Assembly: GCF_030689025.1 (NCBI RefSeq)
Contig: NZ_JAUYWA010000008.1
Coordinates: forward strand, 1 to 64,000
Origin: Oceanobacter sp. 1_MG-2023
GTDB lineage: Bacteria; Pseudomonadota; Gammaproteobacteria; Pseudomonadales; Oceanobacteraceae
Direction: 5' to 3'
DNA: 64,000 nucleotides
Notes under the pieces: model-generated
Told to the model about the DNA's origin: nothing
The model's input: only the letters and a program-made list of their open reading frames with translations
The model's database searches: none
Part shown: positions 36,868 through 46,312 of the stretch, one piece after another
Layout of the letters: each line of letters begins with the position of its first letter
Position numbering within the stretch: position 1 is the first letter of the stretch
Position numbers and translations under genes: made by a program

Positions 36868-37128
36868 ATGAATAGTAGTACAAAGACCCCCGATCAGCAC
36901 CGTTCTGACACACTGCAGCTGCTCGACCGTATTACTGAGCTGGAAACCCGGCTGAGCTATATGGATGAAACCGTCGACACCCTGAATGAGCAAATCACTC
37001 ACCTGTCGGCAGACTTCACCCTTGCTCGTCAGGCCATGCAGCTGATGAATCGCCGTCTGGAACAACTGGCAGCCAATACCGGCGACCTCAAATCCAGCCA
37101 GGATGATGCCCCACCTCCACACTATTAA
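36868..37128 (+). CDS. slyX: SlyX-family coiled-coil protein
   Basis: The 86-residue protein is a heptad-rich coiled coil (LLDRITELETRLSYMDETVDTL...) ending PPPHY, the hallmark of SlyX. The function is unknown; the E. coli gene is next to slyD. I chose the ATG at 36868 by the length of the family; the ORF begins at 36829. It precedes plsB by 50 bp. Confidence 0.85.
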   Translation: MNSSTKTPDQHRSDTLQLLDRITELETRLSYMDETVDTLNEQITHLSADFTLARQAMQLMNRRLEQLAANTGDLKSSQDDAPPPHY

Positions 37129-37178
37129 TCTGTGCCCGCCCGATCACCCCAAAGGGATCACACAAAAGGACAGTATCG

Positions 37179-39632
37179 ATGAACCGGTTCTCTCGCTGGC
37201 AACTGCGGCCACTTGGATGGCTGCAGGCACTACTTTACAGCCTGATCAAAACCCGCCTGATTGGCCCGGCCCAGCAACCCGCCACCCACAATACCTTGCG
37301 GGTTTATGCCCTGCTTTATCCTTCGCTCTCAGAAACCCTGGTCATTGACCGTGAAGTACAGGAGCTGAACTGGGCCAGCCCCCTGGATACCGCCAACTCG
37401 CTCAACCAGACGGGACTGCCATCGTTTTTCCATGTTTACGGCCGTTCAAGAAGCCTTTTCCACCGTGCTGGCAAACCGGTCATCTGCGATTCACTGAAAA
37501 TGCTGGCCGAATGGCAATTGGCCCACCCGGATCGTCCTCTTGAAGTGGTTCCTGTACGGGTTTTCTGGGGTCGAGGCCCCCAAAAAGAAGGCTCATTCCT
37601 GCGTATCTGGCTGCAAAACAGCGGCTCGTTTGGTGGCCGTCTTCTGACCCTGCTGGCGATTTTATTTAATGGCCGCAATACCTTTGTCCATTTCAGCCAA
37701 CCGTTATCACTGCAACAGCTGGCGCAAAAGGCTCGTACTCCCCACCGCCTGGCCCGTAAAACCGCGCTCTTGCTGCGTATCCATTTCCGTCAGGTCTCCG
37801 CCACTGTCATTGGCCCTGATCTCTCTCACCGTCGTACCCTGATCAGCCAGATTCCGAATCGCCCACTGGTACAGACAGCCATTGAACAGGCGATAAAGGA
37901 ACAGAACCTGACCCTGCCCCAGGCGCGCCAGAAAACACGCCAGTATGCCGACGAAATCGCCTCCAATATTTCCTATACCACGGTGCGGTTTATGGATGTC
38001 CTGCTCAGCTGGGTCTGGAATACCCTTTATGACGGCGTTCAGGTCAACCATATCGACCCGCTCAAAACAGCTGCCCGCGATAACGAGATCATCTACGTCC
38101 CTTGTCACCGCAGCCATATTGACTACCTGTTGTTGTCTTACGTGCTGTATCACAATGGCTTGCAACTGCCGCAAATCGCTGCTGGTATCAATCTGAATCT
38201 GCCAGTGGCGGGATCCATATTACGTCGAAGCGGGGCATTTTTCATGCGTCGTTCATTTCGTGACAACCCCTTGTATGCCGCGGTGTTCGACGAGTATTTA
38301 CACAGTATTTTTACCCGGGGTTATGCAGCCGAGTATTTTGTTGAAGGAGGCCGCAGCCGGACTGGTCGAACCCTGCAGCCCAAAGCCGGCATGCTGGCCA
38401 TGACGGTGCGCAGCTATCTGCGTGACTGCCGCAAACCCATTCTCTTTATGCCCGTGTATCTGGGCTACGAAAAAGTCTTTGAAGCAGGCAGCTACCAAAA
38501 AGAACTGAATGGCAAGAAAAAACGGCAAGAAAGCCTGCTTGGTGTTTTCGCCACACTGAAGTCCTTTCGACGCCATTTTGGCAAGGTACAGGTTACTTTC
38601 GGCGAGCCGATCTACCTGACCGAATTCCTGAACCAGCAGTACCCCGACTGGCGTCAACAGACTGCTGCCGATCATCATTACCGCCCGGACTGGGCACGAC
38701 CAGTGGTCGATCAACTGGCCCGGCGTATCGTCACAGGTATCAATCAGGCTACCTCCGTCAACCCCATCAACCTGGTCGCCATGGCACTACTGACCAGCCC
38801 TCGTGAAGCCATGGAAGAAAGCGTCCTGATCCAGCGACTGGAAAACTGGGCAGCCCTGATTCGGCAACAACCACTCAGCAATCGTACCCAGGTAACAGAA
38901 GGCAGTGCCAGCGACTGGATTCAGCAAGCCGAGACACTTGGCAGCATCCAGCGCCAGAGCCACAGCATGGGCGACCTGATATACGCCGACGATCGCCGCG
39001 CGATCGCCCTGACCTACTATCGCAATAACGTCTTACACCTCTTGGCCATCCCGTCGGTACTGAGTTGCCTGCTGGTGCACCGCCAGCCACACCAGGCCAA
39101 ACAATTACACGCTCTGGTGCTGACCCTTTACCCCTATTTGCAGGCCGAGCTGTTTTTACCCTGGTCAAAGGCACAACTGGAAACAGTGATTAACGACTGG
39201 CTCGACACCTTGTGCCAGGCCGACTATCTCGAATGCAGCAACCATCACTATTGCGCCGTGGATGACCGTGAAGCCAGTTATACCGAACTCACGGCACTGG
39301 CAACCCTGATGATGCCAACCCTGGAACGTTATTACCTGACACTGGCCCTGCTGCGTCAGCGGCGGTCCGCTACCCTGACGGCAGAGCAGCTGGAGCGGCA
39401 ATGCTCACTGATTGCTCAGCGAATCAGCTTGCTACATGGCCTGAATGCCCCCGAGTTCTTTGATACCAGCTTGTTCCGGACTCTGGTTGCAGAGCTACTG
39501 GAACAGCAGATTCTGACCCGACAAGACAACCATGGGGTACTGGTATTTGGTGAAGCCCTGGTCACATTGACCGAGCAGCTCGAACAGGCGCTAGACGGCC
39601 CCATGCGTCACAGCATCCTGCGCTGTATATAG
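37179..39632 (+). CDS. plsB: glycerol-3-phosphate acyltransferase PlsB
   Basis: PlsB adds the first acyl chain to glycerol-3-phosphate at the inner membrane. The 817-residue protein has the acyltransferase motif I CHRSHIDYLL (HX4D), the block GAFFMRRSF, motif III FVEGGRSRTGR and motif IV FMPVYLGYEKV. The length is typical of the gammaproteobacterial enzyme. It is convergent with rsmJ. Confidence 0.96.
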   Translation: MNRFSRWQLRPLGWLQALLYSLIKTRLIGPAQQPATHNTLRVYALLYPSLSETLVIDREVQELNWASPLDTANSLNQTGLPSFFHVYGRSRSLFHRAGKPVICDSLKMLAEWQLAHPDRPLEVVPVRVFWGRGPQKEGSFLRIWLQNSGSFGGRLLTLLAILFNGRNTFVHFSQPLSLQQLAQKARTPHRLARKTALLLRIHFRQVSATVIGPDLSHRRTLISQIPNRPLVQTAIEQAIKEQNLTLPQARQKTRQYADEIASNISYTTVRFMDVLLSWVWNTLYDGVQVNHIDPLKTAARDNEIIYVPCHRSHIDYLLLSYVLYHNGLQLPQIAAGINLNLPVAGSILRRSGAFFMRRSFRDNPLYAAVFDEYLHSIFTRGYAAEYFVEGGRSRTGRTLQPKAGMLAMTVRSYLRDCRKPILFMPVYLGYEKVFEAGSYQKELNGKKKRQESLLGVFATLKSFRRHFGKVQVTFGEPIYLTEFLNQQYPDWRQQTAADHHYRPDWARPVVDQLARRIVTGINQATSVNPINLVAMALLTSPREAMEESVLIQRLENWAALIRQQPLSNRTQVTEGSASDWIQQAETLGSIQRQSHSMGDLIYADDRRAIALTYYRNNVLHLLAIPSVLSCLLVHRQPHQAKQLHALVLTLYPYLQAELFLPWSKAQLETVINDWLDTLCQADYLECSNHHYCAVDDREASYTELTALATLMMPTLERYYLTLALLRQRRSATLTAEQLERQCSLIAQRISLLHGLNAPEFFDTSLFRTLVAELLEQQILTRQDNHGVLVFGEALVTLTEQLEQALDGPMRHSILRCI

Positions 39633-39664
39633 ACAGAAACCGATCATATACAAGCGCCAGAAGC

Positions 39665-40450
39665 TTACTCAGCCAATGGCGCCACTTTCGCCAACACATA
39701 CACATCGAAGCGATTGGACTTGCCCGTCAGGGCATAGGAAGGAGCACGATTGGCCAGCGGTGCCGCCTTGCGGCCCCGCTTTACCACCACCCGGCAACGC
39801 GCCGCTTGTAACGCGGCATCGAGTAACTCATCGGCATCCGCATCACCACCCACCAGCGACCGGAATGCCTGCATGTCTTTTTTAACCTGGGCCGACCCCT
39901 TGGCATCCTCGCCAAACATAGGGTCGAGATAGACCACATCCGGCCGACGTGCCATCTCCGCTTCCGGGATCAGTAACGTATGGCTGGAGCCAAACGAAAA
40001 ACGGATACGGCGCACAATTTCCCCGGCTTCAACATCTTGTCGACCACGTATCAACCCATCGTCCAGCAAGGCCGCCACAACCGGTTGCCGTTCATGGGCA
40101 ACCACCTGGCAGCCCAGTGTTGCCAGCACAAAGCTGTCGCGTCCCAAGCCGGCGGTTGCATCGATAACACTTGGCTGATAAGCCCCGGAAACGCCAACCG
40201 CTTTGGCGATATCCTGACCCAGCCCGCCACCAAAACGGCGACGGTGCGCCGTAGCACCGGCCGCAAAATCAACTCGCACCACCGCCTTGCCACCTGCACC
40301 TTCTCGCAGCGACAAGCCATCGCCACCCAGGCACAAATGAAAACCGGGCTGCTGCAGCCGCTCCACAGTGGCCGCTGTCAGGCCATAACGTTCAGACCAG
40401 ACCGCTGCTTCAGCCGCATACTCTGGCGCCAAACAAATCAACTCAGCCAT
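39665..40450 (-). CDS. rsmJ: 16S rRNA m2G1516 methyltransferase RsmJ
   Basis: RsmJ methylates G1516 of 16S rRNA. The 261-residue protein has the SAM motif SVIDATAGLGRDSFVLA and the catalytic VYLDPMFGEDAKGSAQVKKD. It follows uppP by 11 bp on the same strand, so tsaB-uppP-rsmJ look like one operon. Confidence 0.93.
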   Translation of the reverse strand: MAELICLAPEYAAEAAVWSERYGLTAATVERLQQPGFHLCLGGDGLSLREGAGGKAVVRVDFAAGATAHRRRFGGGLGQDIAKAVGVSGAYQPSVIDATAGLGRDSFVLATLGCQVVAHERQPVVAALLDDGLIRGRQDVEAGEIVRRIRFSFGSSHTLLIPEAEMARRPDVVYLDPMFGEDAKGSAQVKKDMQAFRSLVGGDADADELLDAALQAARCRVVVKRGRKAAPLANRAPSYALTGKSNRFDVYVLAKVAPLAE

Positions 40451-40461
40451 GGTGCTGCCAC

Positions 40462-41259
40462 TCAGACAAAAAACAGAAACAGCATCGCACCCAGCAACAA
40501 GCGGTAAATCACAAACGGCAGCATACCCAGCTTGTCGACCAGCTGCAGGAAGTAGTGAATCCCCGCCCAGGCGCTGATGCCCGACACCGCCATCCCCAGC
40601 AACAGGCTAAACCAGTCCACTCCATCGGCAGCCTGAATCAGCTCCACCACTTTGAGGCCGGATGCTGCCAAAATCAGCGGGACCGACAACAGGAAGGAAA
40701 AACGGGCCGCATCCAGGCGATGAAAACCCAAAAACAGCGCCGCTGTCATGGTGATACCAGAACGCGAAGTCCCTGGAATCAGTGCCAGCGCCTGAGCCAC
40801 CCCGATAATCAGAGCCAGGGCAACGGTCATCTCGACCAGGCTATGACGGCGTGACTGACAGCGGTCCGACAGCCCCAGTACCACACCAAAGAGGATTGTC
40901 GTGGTTGCAATCACCATGGTCGAGCGCAGGTTGGCTTCAATAAAACTCTCACCCAGCAAGCCAACAATCACCGCCGGTACCGTGGCAATCGCCACCATCC
41001 AGGACAAGCGACCGTCTTCATTGGGGGTGCGGCTAAACCCGGTCGTGACCCAACCGACAATCATGCGTTGCAGCTCATTGCGGAAATACCAGACAACCGC
41101 CAGCAAGGTGCCAAAATGCACCGCGACATCAAACGCCAGTCCCTGATCCGGCCAACCGAACACCTGTGAGGGTAAAATCAGGTGAGCCGAGCTGGAGATC
41201 GGTAAAAACTCGGTAATCCCTTGCAGAATTGCCAAGACAACAGTTTCAAAAATTCCCAC
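40462..41259 (-). CDS. uppP: undecaprenyl-diphosphatase UppP (BacA)
   Basis: UppP recycles the lipid carrier of cell-wall synthesis. The 265-residue polytopic membrane protein has GITEFLPISSSAH and PGTSRSGITM, the two active-site motifs. I chose the GTG at 41259, where GAGGAA overlaps the tsaB stop, giving the family N-terminus (GIFETVVLAILQG). The longer ORF reaches into tsaB. Confidence 0.95.
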   Translation of the reverse strand: MGIFETVVLAILQGITEFLPISSSAHLILPSQVFGWPDQGLAFDVAVHFGTLLAVVWYFRNELQRMIVGWVTTGFSRTPNEDGRLSWMVAIATVPAVIVGLLGESFIEANLRSTMVIATTTILFGVVLGLSDRCQSRRHSLVEMTVALALIIGVAQALALIPGTSRSGITMTAALFLGFHRLDAARFSFLLSVPLILAASGLKVVELIQAADGVDWFSLLLGMAVSGISAWAGIHYFLQLVDKLGMLPFVIYRLLLGAMLFLFFV

Positions 41260-41269
41260 GATTGGTTCC

Positions 41270-41998
41270 TCAGCGTTTGAGCAGGCTTGGTTGCTCGTCC
41301 AGTTTTTTCCATGCGACGGAATCGCGCAAATATACGGGGGGGAAATCCTCGATGCCAGCAAATTCCCCTTGCTGCCAGGCAGCCATGACCTGATCTGCGG
41401 CGTAGTGGCTCAAAGGCTCAATCCCTTCGATCAGCGCTAGCGCGACCGGGTTATCATCCAGCGCAGCCAGCAGCGATACGCCATTGCCAGCCATCACACA
41501 GTCATTCGGATCAAGCTGCCGGGTCTGTAGCAACGCCTGCAACTGTTCGACACAGTGTAGGGGCTGACTGACTTGCTCAGTACCCAGCAGCCGACAAAGC
41601 GGCCCATTACGCTCGTACACAGCCCAGAATACTTCACCCATATGAGCATCCAGCACAGTTACCACCCGGCCTGCTGTTGTCTGCGTCAGCGCCTGTTGCG
41701 CCAACAGTTGCAGGGTAGAAAAACCGTATACCGGCACATTCAAACCCAGGGCAATCCCTTGAATCACACTGACGGCAATACGAATACCGGTAAACGAACC
41801 CGGACCACGGCTAAACGCCAAACCATCCAGCGCTGACTTGTCCACTGCGGCAGCTACCAGCACCTCATCGATCATCGGCAACAAGCGCTGGGCATGGCGG
41901 CGGGGCTGTCTTTCGGTCAGATCCTGGACACCCGCGGCGGAAATCAGGCTGACGGAACATAATGCCGACGAGGCATCAACAATCAGCAAATTGGCCAT
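41270..41998 (-). CDS. tsaB: tRNA t6A threonylcarbamoyladenosine factor TsaB
   Basis: TsaB partners TsaD and TsaE in forming t6A37 of tRNA. The 242-residue protein has the ASKHA-fold start LLIVDASSALCSVSLI and the conserved RGPGSFTGIRIAVSVIQG, followed by the divergent C-terminal lobe. The ATG at 41998 matches the family; the ORF is longer by 25 codons. uppP follows after 10 bp. Confidence 0.94.
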   Translation of the reverse strand: MANLLIVDASSALCSVSLISAAGVQDLTERQPRRHAQRLLPMIDEVLVAAAVDKSALDGLAFSRGPGSFTGIRIAVSVIQGIALGLNVPVYGFSTLQLLAQQALTQTTAGRVVTVLDAHMGEVFWAVYERNGPLCRLLGTEQVSQPLHCVEQLQALLQTRQLDPNDCVMAGNGVSLLAALDDNPVALALIEGIEPLSHYAADQVMAAWQQGEFAGIEDFPPVYLRDSVAWKKLDEQPSLLKR

Positions 41999-42095
41999 TC
42001 CAAACCCTGCCCTCTCGTAAAAAGCGCGCAGTATAGCAGAGCCAATCCGACGCGCTGGCAAAACACCGGACATAAATACGGCGCATAAACAGCAG

Positions 42096-42131
42096 CCATA
42101 AAAAAAGCCCCCGAAGGAGCTTTTTTTATGG
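42096..42131 (-). terminator. intrinsic terminator after adk
   Basis: Minus strand: stem AGCTCC-TTCG-GGGGCT with a stable UUCG tetraloop, followed by TTTTTT and flanked by A-runs that extend the palindrome. It starts 11 nt after the adk stop, a classic terminator. Confidence 0.95.
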
Positions 42132-42142
42132 CTGGCAGGTGG

Positions 42143-42796
42143 TTAACCCAGCGCAGACATCACGGTATTGGTAATGTCTTGCATGGAGCCTACACCCGGA
42201 ATATGGCTGTACTTGGGTGAGCTGGCATCCTGCTTGGCTTCCAGTTGCTTGTAGAAAGCAACCAGCGGCTCGGTTTGTTCGTGGTAAATAGACAAACGTT
42301 TGCGAATGGTCACTTCCTGGTCGTCGTCACGTTGTACCAGATCTTCACCGGTTTCATCGTCTTTACCGGCCACTTTTGGCGCATTGTAGATTACGTGGTA
42401 GACACGGCCAGAGCCTGGGTGCACACGACGGCCACTCAGACGTTTGACGATTTCTTCATCATCAACATCGATTTCAACGACATGATCGATCACCACGCCA
42501 GCTTCCAGCATGGCTTCCGCTTGAGGAATAGTGCGAGGAAATCCATCAAACAGAAAACCGTTAACACAGTCTTCCTGAGTAATACGTTCCTTGACCAGAC
42601 CGATAATGATTTCATCCGAAACCAGACCACCGGTCTCCATGATTTCCTTGACCTTGAGGCCCAGCTCAGAACCTGCCTTGACTGCGGCACGCAGCATGTC
42701 ACCGGTTGAAATTTGTGGAATATCGTACTTTTCACAAATGAACTTGGCCTGAGTGCCTTTGCCGGCACCTGGTGCGCCCAAAAGAATTACGCGCAT
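42143..42796 (-). CDS. adk: adenylate kinase
   Basis: Adk interconverts ATP, ADP and AMP. The 217-residue protein has the P-loop [11 protein letters not shown], the AMP-site [13 protein letters not shown] and the [15 protein letters not shown]. The LID lacks zinc cysteines, as in other gammaproteobacteria. The ATG at 42796 follows GAGGGG; the ORF is longer by 12 codons. A terminator follows, so adk is monocistronic. Confidence 0.97.
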   Translation of the reverse strand: MRVILLGAPGAGKGTQAKFICEKYDIPQISTGDMLRAAVKAGSELGLKVKEIMETGGLVSDEIIIGLVKERITQEDCVNGFLFDGFPRTIPQAEAMLEAGVVIDHVVEIDVDDEEIVKRLSGRRVHPGSGRVYHVIYNAPKVAGKDDETGEDLVQRDDDQEVTIRKRLSIYHEQTEPLVAFYKQLEAKQDASSPKYSHIPGVGSMQDITNTVMSALG

Positions 42797-43126
42797 GCGC
42801 TTCCCCTCGTTGTTAGATTGGTTTGGATCCATCTGGTTAATTTATGGTTATTTTTTAACCAGCCAAAAAATAGCTGTAACCTTACTCTGGCACAGGTCTG
42901 ATCTCAACTTATTGTGACCAAAATCCTGTGGGAGTAACGCCCGACTTTGGTATACCGCATTGATTGTTATCATTTTAACGCGGCGTATTACGACCTGAGG
43001 TGCTATCCCCAGGTCGTATATAATCAATCAATCTGGCCCGCTTGTCTTGGTCAAAAAATCCTGTTTCTTGCTCAGAAAACAGAGGCGGGCAATCTGGTGA
43101 TCCATCGAACCGGCCATACTTTATTC
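42797..43126. other. ppc-adk intergenic region with two inverted repeats
   Basis: No gene is visible. CTGGTTAA / TTAACCAG (42833-42840 and 42855-42862) forms an 8-bp stem in the adk leader. TACGACCTG / CAGGTCGTA (42989-42997 and 43010-43018) is a perfect 9-bp inverted repeat with a 12-nt loop, about 110 bp past the ppc stop. It may be a terminator-like stem without a clean T-run, or an operator. Confidence 0.45.
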
Positions 43127-45766
43127 TTAACCGGTATTCCTCATACCGGCAGCAATACCGGCCATTGTGACCATCAATGCCTGCTCAACTTCCGGATTGA
43201 TCATTTCCGGATGTCGCCGCTCACGATATAACAATTCCACCTGCAAATAGTGTAACGGGTCGGTATATGGATCACGTACCGTCATGGAATCACGCAATAC
43301 CGGCTGACTGTCGAGCAATGCCTGCTGGCCATTAATGGCCAGTACCCGCGCCTTGACGTTATCCAGCCGCTGACGCAGTTGCTCTCCCAGTGGCTGCAAG
43401 CCTGGCTCAACCAGACGTGATTCATAATACTCGGCGATTGCACTGTCGGCTTTGGAAACGACCATCTCCAGCATATCGATATAGGTACGAAAGAAAGGCC
43501 AATCCCGGTACATGCCCTGCAAAACCGGTAACTCTCCCCGTTGTTGGCAGTCATCCAATGCGTCATCCGACCCTAACCAGGCCGGTAGCATCAGCCGCAT
43601 CTGGGTCCAGGCAAAAATCCAGGGAATAGCCCGCAAGGTTTCGATACCGCCACCGGCTTTACGGCGGGCCGGACGACTGCCCAGAGCCAGTTTTCCCAGC
43701 TCCGGTTCCGGTGTGGCGCTACGAAAGTAGCGTACGAATTCCGGCGTATCGCGCACCATCGCCCGATACGATGCCACGCCTCGCTCGGCCAATCGGGTCA
43801 TTTGTGCCCGCCATTCATCCCGCGCAGGCTCAGGTGGCAGCAAATTGGCTTCCAATACCGCCGACACATAGATCTTCAGGTTACGCCGTGCAACGTCTGG
43901 CTGGCCAAACTTGAAACGAATCATTTCGCCCTGTTCCGTCACCCGCAAGCCACCGGCAACAGACCCCGGCGGCTGTGCCAGAATCGCCCGATGCGCCGGG
44001 CCACCTCCGCGACCAACGGTACCACCACGGCCATGAAACAGGGTCAGTGAGATCCCGGCGTCACTGGCAGTCCGGGTCAAGGCTTCCTGAGCCTGATACT
44101 GCGCCCAAACTGCCGCCAGCTGACCGGCATCCTTGGATGAATCCGAATAGCCAATCATCACTTGCTGACGGTGCTGACAATAGTCGCGATACCAGTCCAC
44201 CGCCCACAGCTTGCTCATGCGTAACGATGCCTGTTGCAGGTCGCCCAGGGTTTCGAACAGCGGTACCACCGGAAAATGCGCCCGCACGCCGGCGTCTTGT
44301 AGCAGCAGGATCACGGCAAGGATATCCGAAGGCTCGCTGGCCATCGAGATAATGTAGCACGACACCCCTTCACCGGCTTCGGTTGCCAGTACTGCCACGG
44401 TATCCAGCACCTCCTGCACATCTGCGGACGGTTGCCAGTGCTTGGGCACCAGCGGTCGCCGGGAAGCCAGCTCACGCAGTAAAAACGCCTGTTTTTCGTC
44501 TTCGTTCCAACTGAGGTAATCACCCCAGCCGTAATACTGGCAAATGGCCTGCATCACTCCGGCATGACGGGATGACTCCTGCCGTACATCGAGTCGCACC
44601 AGTGAGACCCCGAAACAAGCCACACGGCGAATGGTATCGAGCAGCTGGCCATCGGCAATGGTCTCCATGCCGTTCTCGAGCAAGCTGCGGTAACACAGGG
44701 TTAACGGTTCCAGCAGCTCTTCATCCCGGGTCAGGGGATTACCACTGGTTTCCCGCTGCTGAATGCAGTCTGTTGCCCATTGTTTGGTATCTTCCAGCCG
44801 CGAGCGCAAGACGTGCAAACAGGCCCGGTAAGGTTCGTCAGGGTCTTGTGGAAAGGCCTGCAAAAGCTCCTCTGACGCTGCCATCATCGACAGCTGGTTC
44901 CCCAGTTTATCGATGTCGCGTAAATACAGGTCGGCCGCCATCCAACGCGCCAGGTAGAGTACTTCCCGTGTTACTGGTGCCGTTACATTAGGGTTGCCAT
45001 CACGATCACCGCCCATCCAGGAAGCAAATCGTACCGGTGCAGAATCCAGCGGCAGTACCTTGCCACCATGTGCCAATAGCTGCTGGTCGAGGTCACGCAT
45101 CATTTTCGGCACCGCTGCCCAAAGCGAGTTTTCCACCACGGCAAACCCCCAGCGGGCTTCATCAATGGCGGTTGGCCGGGTCTTGCGGATTTCATTGGTA
45201 TGCCAGACTTCTTCGATCAATCTCGCCAGACGTTGATCCAGTTCCTGCAGCAGTGGATGCTGGTCATGCAAATCATCACGCTGCTGTAGCAAACTGGTGA
45301 TGGTGTCGTATTTCTGAATCAGGGTACGACGCGTGATTTCGGTAGGATGGGCTGTTAATACCAGTTCAATATTGAGGTCGGCGATACGCTCACTCAGGCC
45401 GTCGGCCTTGACCCCGGCGGCCTCAAGCCGTTCGAGCAAATCCGGAAACATGGTATCCAGACCGGGCGATAACTCTCCGGCCCGACGCCAGCTGCTGCCA
45501 TGTTGCTGGTCGGCAATATTGGCGAGGTTAAGAAACTGGTTAAATCCCCGTACAACCGGCAGCAGGTTTTTTTCAGGCAGGTTTTTCAGGGTTTGCAGCA
45601 ACTGCTCCCGTTCTGCCGGGTTCCCCTGGCGAGCTCGCTTGGCCTGCTGGCGTATCGATTCAATCGAGACCAGTACATCACTGCCCTGACTGGCCTGAAT
45701 GGTCTTGCCCAGCATGGTGCCAAGCATTTTTACCTTGTCTCGTAATAGTGGATCCAGTTCGCTCAT
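43127..45766 (-). CDS. ppc: phosphoenolpyruvate carboxylase
   Basis: Ppc carboxylates PEP to oxaloacetate to refill the TCA cycle. The 879-residue protein has the catalytic motifs VLTAHPTEITRRT and FHGRGGTVGRGGGPAHRAI and ends GMRNTG, as most PEPCs end NTG. The ATG at 45766 follows GGAGGGAGC; a GTG immediately before is possible. Confidence 0.97.
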   Translation of the reverse strand: MSELDPLLRDKVKMLGTMLGKTIQASQGSDVLVSIESIRQQAKRARQGNPAEREQLLQTLKNLPEKNLLPVVRGFNQFLNLANIADQQHGSSWRRAGELSPGLDTMFPDLLERLEAAGVKADGLSERIADLNIELVLTAHPTEITRRTLIQKYDTITSLLQQRDDLHDQHPLLQELDQRLARLIEEVWHTNEIRKTRPTAIDEARWGFAVVENSLWAAVPKMMRDLDQQLLAHGGKVLPLDSAPVRFASWMGGDRDGNPNVTAPVTREVLYLARWMAADLYLRDIDKLGNQLSMMAASEELLQAFPQDPDEPYRACLHVLRSRLEDTKQWATDCIQQRETSGNPLTRDEELLEPLTLCYRSLLENGMETIADGQLLDTIRRVACFGVSLVRLDVRQESSRHAGVMQAICQYYGWGDYLSWNEDEKQAFLLRELASRRPLVPKHWQPSADVQEVLDTVAVLATEAGEGVSCYIISMASEPSDILAVILLLQDAGVRAHFPVVPLFETLGDLQQASLRMSKLWAVDWYRDYCQHRQQVMIGYSDSSKDAGQLAAVWAQYQAQEALTRTASDAGISLTLFHGRGGTVGRGGGPAHRAILAQPPGSVAGGLRVTEQGEMIRFKFGQPDVARRNLKIYVSAVLEANLLPPEPARDEWRAQMTRLAERGVASYRAMVRDTPEFVRYFRSATPEPELGKLALGSRPARRKAGGGIETLRAIPWIFAWTQMRLMLPAWLGSDDALDDCQQRGELPVLQGMYRDWPFFRTYIDMLEMVVSKADSAIAEYYESRLVEPGLQPLGEQLRQRLDNVKARVLAINGQQALLDSQPVLRDSMTVRDPYTDPLHYLQVELLYRERRHPEMINPEVEQALMVTMAGIAAGMRNTG

Positions 45767-45925
45767 CACGCTCCCTCCTGACTGATCGGTTTGACGTCCA
45801 ATAGTGACGCGACAGAACTGGCAGTGGTCTTGTGCTGCTCAGGTTGCCCCGTGATATCCATAAATTTTCTGAACCATCCCTGTAATTCATACCAAAATAA
45901 AGGGACCTTGTGAAAGGAGATTAAT

Positions 45926-46258
45926 ATGAAAGCGTCAGCTTTGATGGCTCACTGGCAGCAGGAATATGGCGACCCGGTGGCTGAGCACCACTATCCCGTT
46001 TCACTCAACATCAAGGATGCCGCCCGGGTGGAGGCGTTACTGGATATGTTTCCCGGTCTGTCGCGAGAGCGATTACTGGCAGACCTTGGTACAGGCGGCA
46101 TTAAACGATCTGACCAGCGGTTTTCCTTATGTCGCTGGCAACACGATTGTTGCACGGGACGAAGAAGGATTTCCGCTCTATGAGGATATCGGCCCAACAC
46201 CGACCTTTCTGGCGTTAAGCCGTAAACATCTGGCCAGGATGGACCCCGGCCAGCATTA
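45926..46258 (+). pseudogene. frameshifted small gene, Pseudomonas 'pilin assembly/type 1 pili tip' family
   Basis: Two overlapping frames together encode one recognisable protein. The first (ATG 45926, strong AAAGGAG site) supplies a start through LSRERLLADL. The second supplies VQAALNDLTSGFPYVAGN and the family ending YEDIGPTPTFLALSRKHL. Removing one G at 46088-46089 (in CTTGGTACA) joins them to one ORF of about 110 codons. The family is a small conserved protein of Pseudomonas relatives with weak functional naming. A sequencing error, a true inactivation, or a +1 ribosomal shift at CTT-G could explain it. Confidence 0.7.
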
Positions 46259-46312
46259 AAAACCAACCGCGGGACAATAGCGGATCAACAACAGGGCGGA
46301 TAAGCGACTGCG

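Noticed and set aside
42947..43231. 94-codon plus-strand ORF across the ppc-adk gap
   Set aside because: It runs over the end of ppc in antisense and has no family features; the region holds inverted repeats instead.
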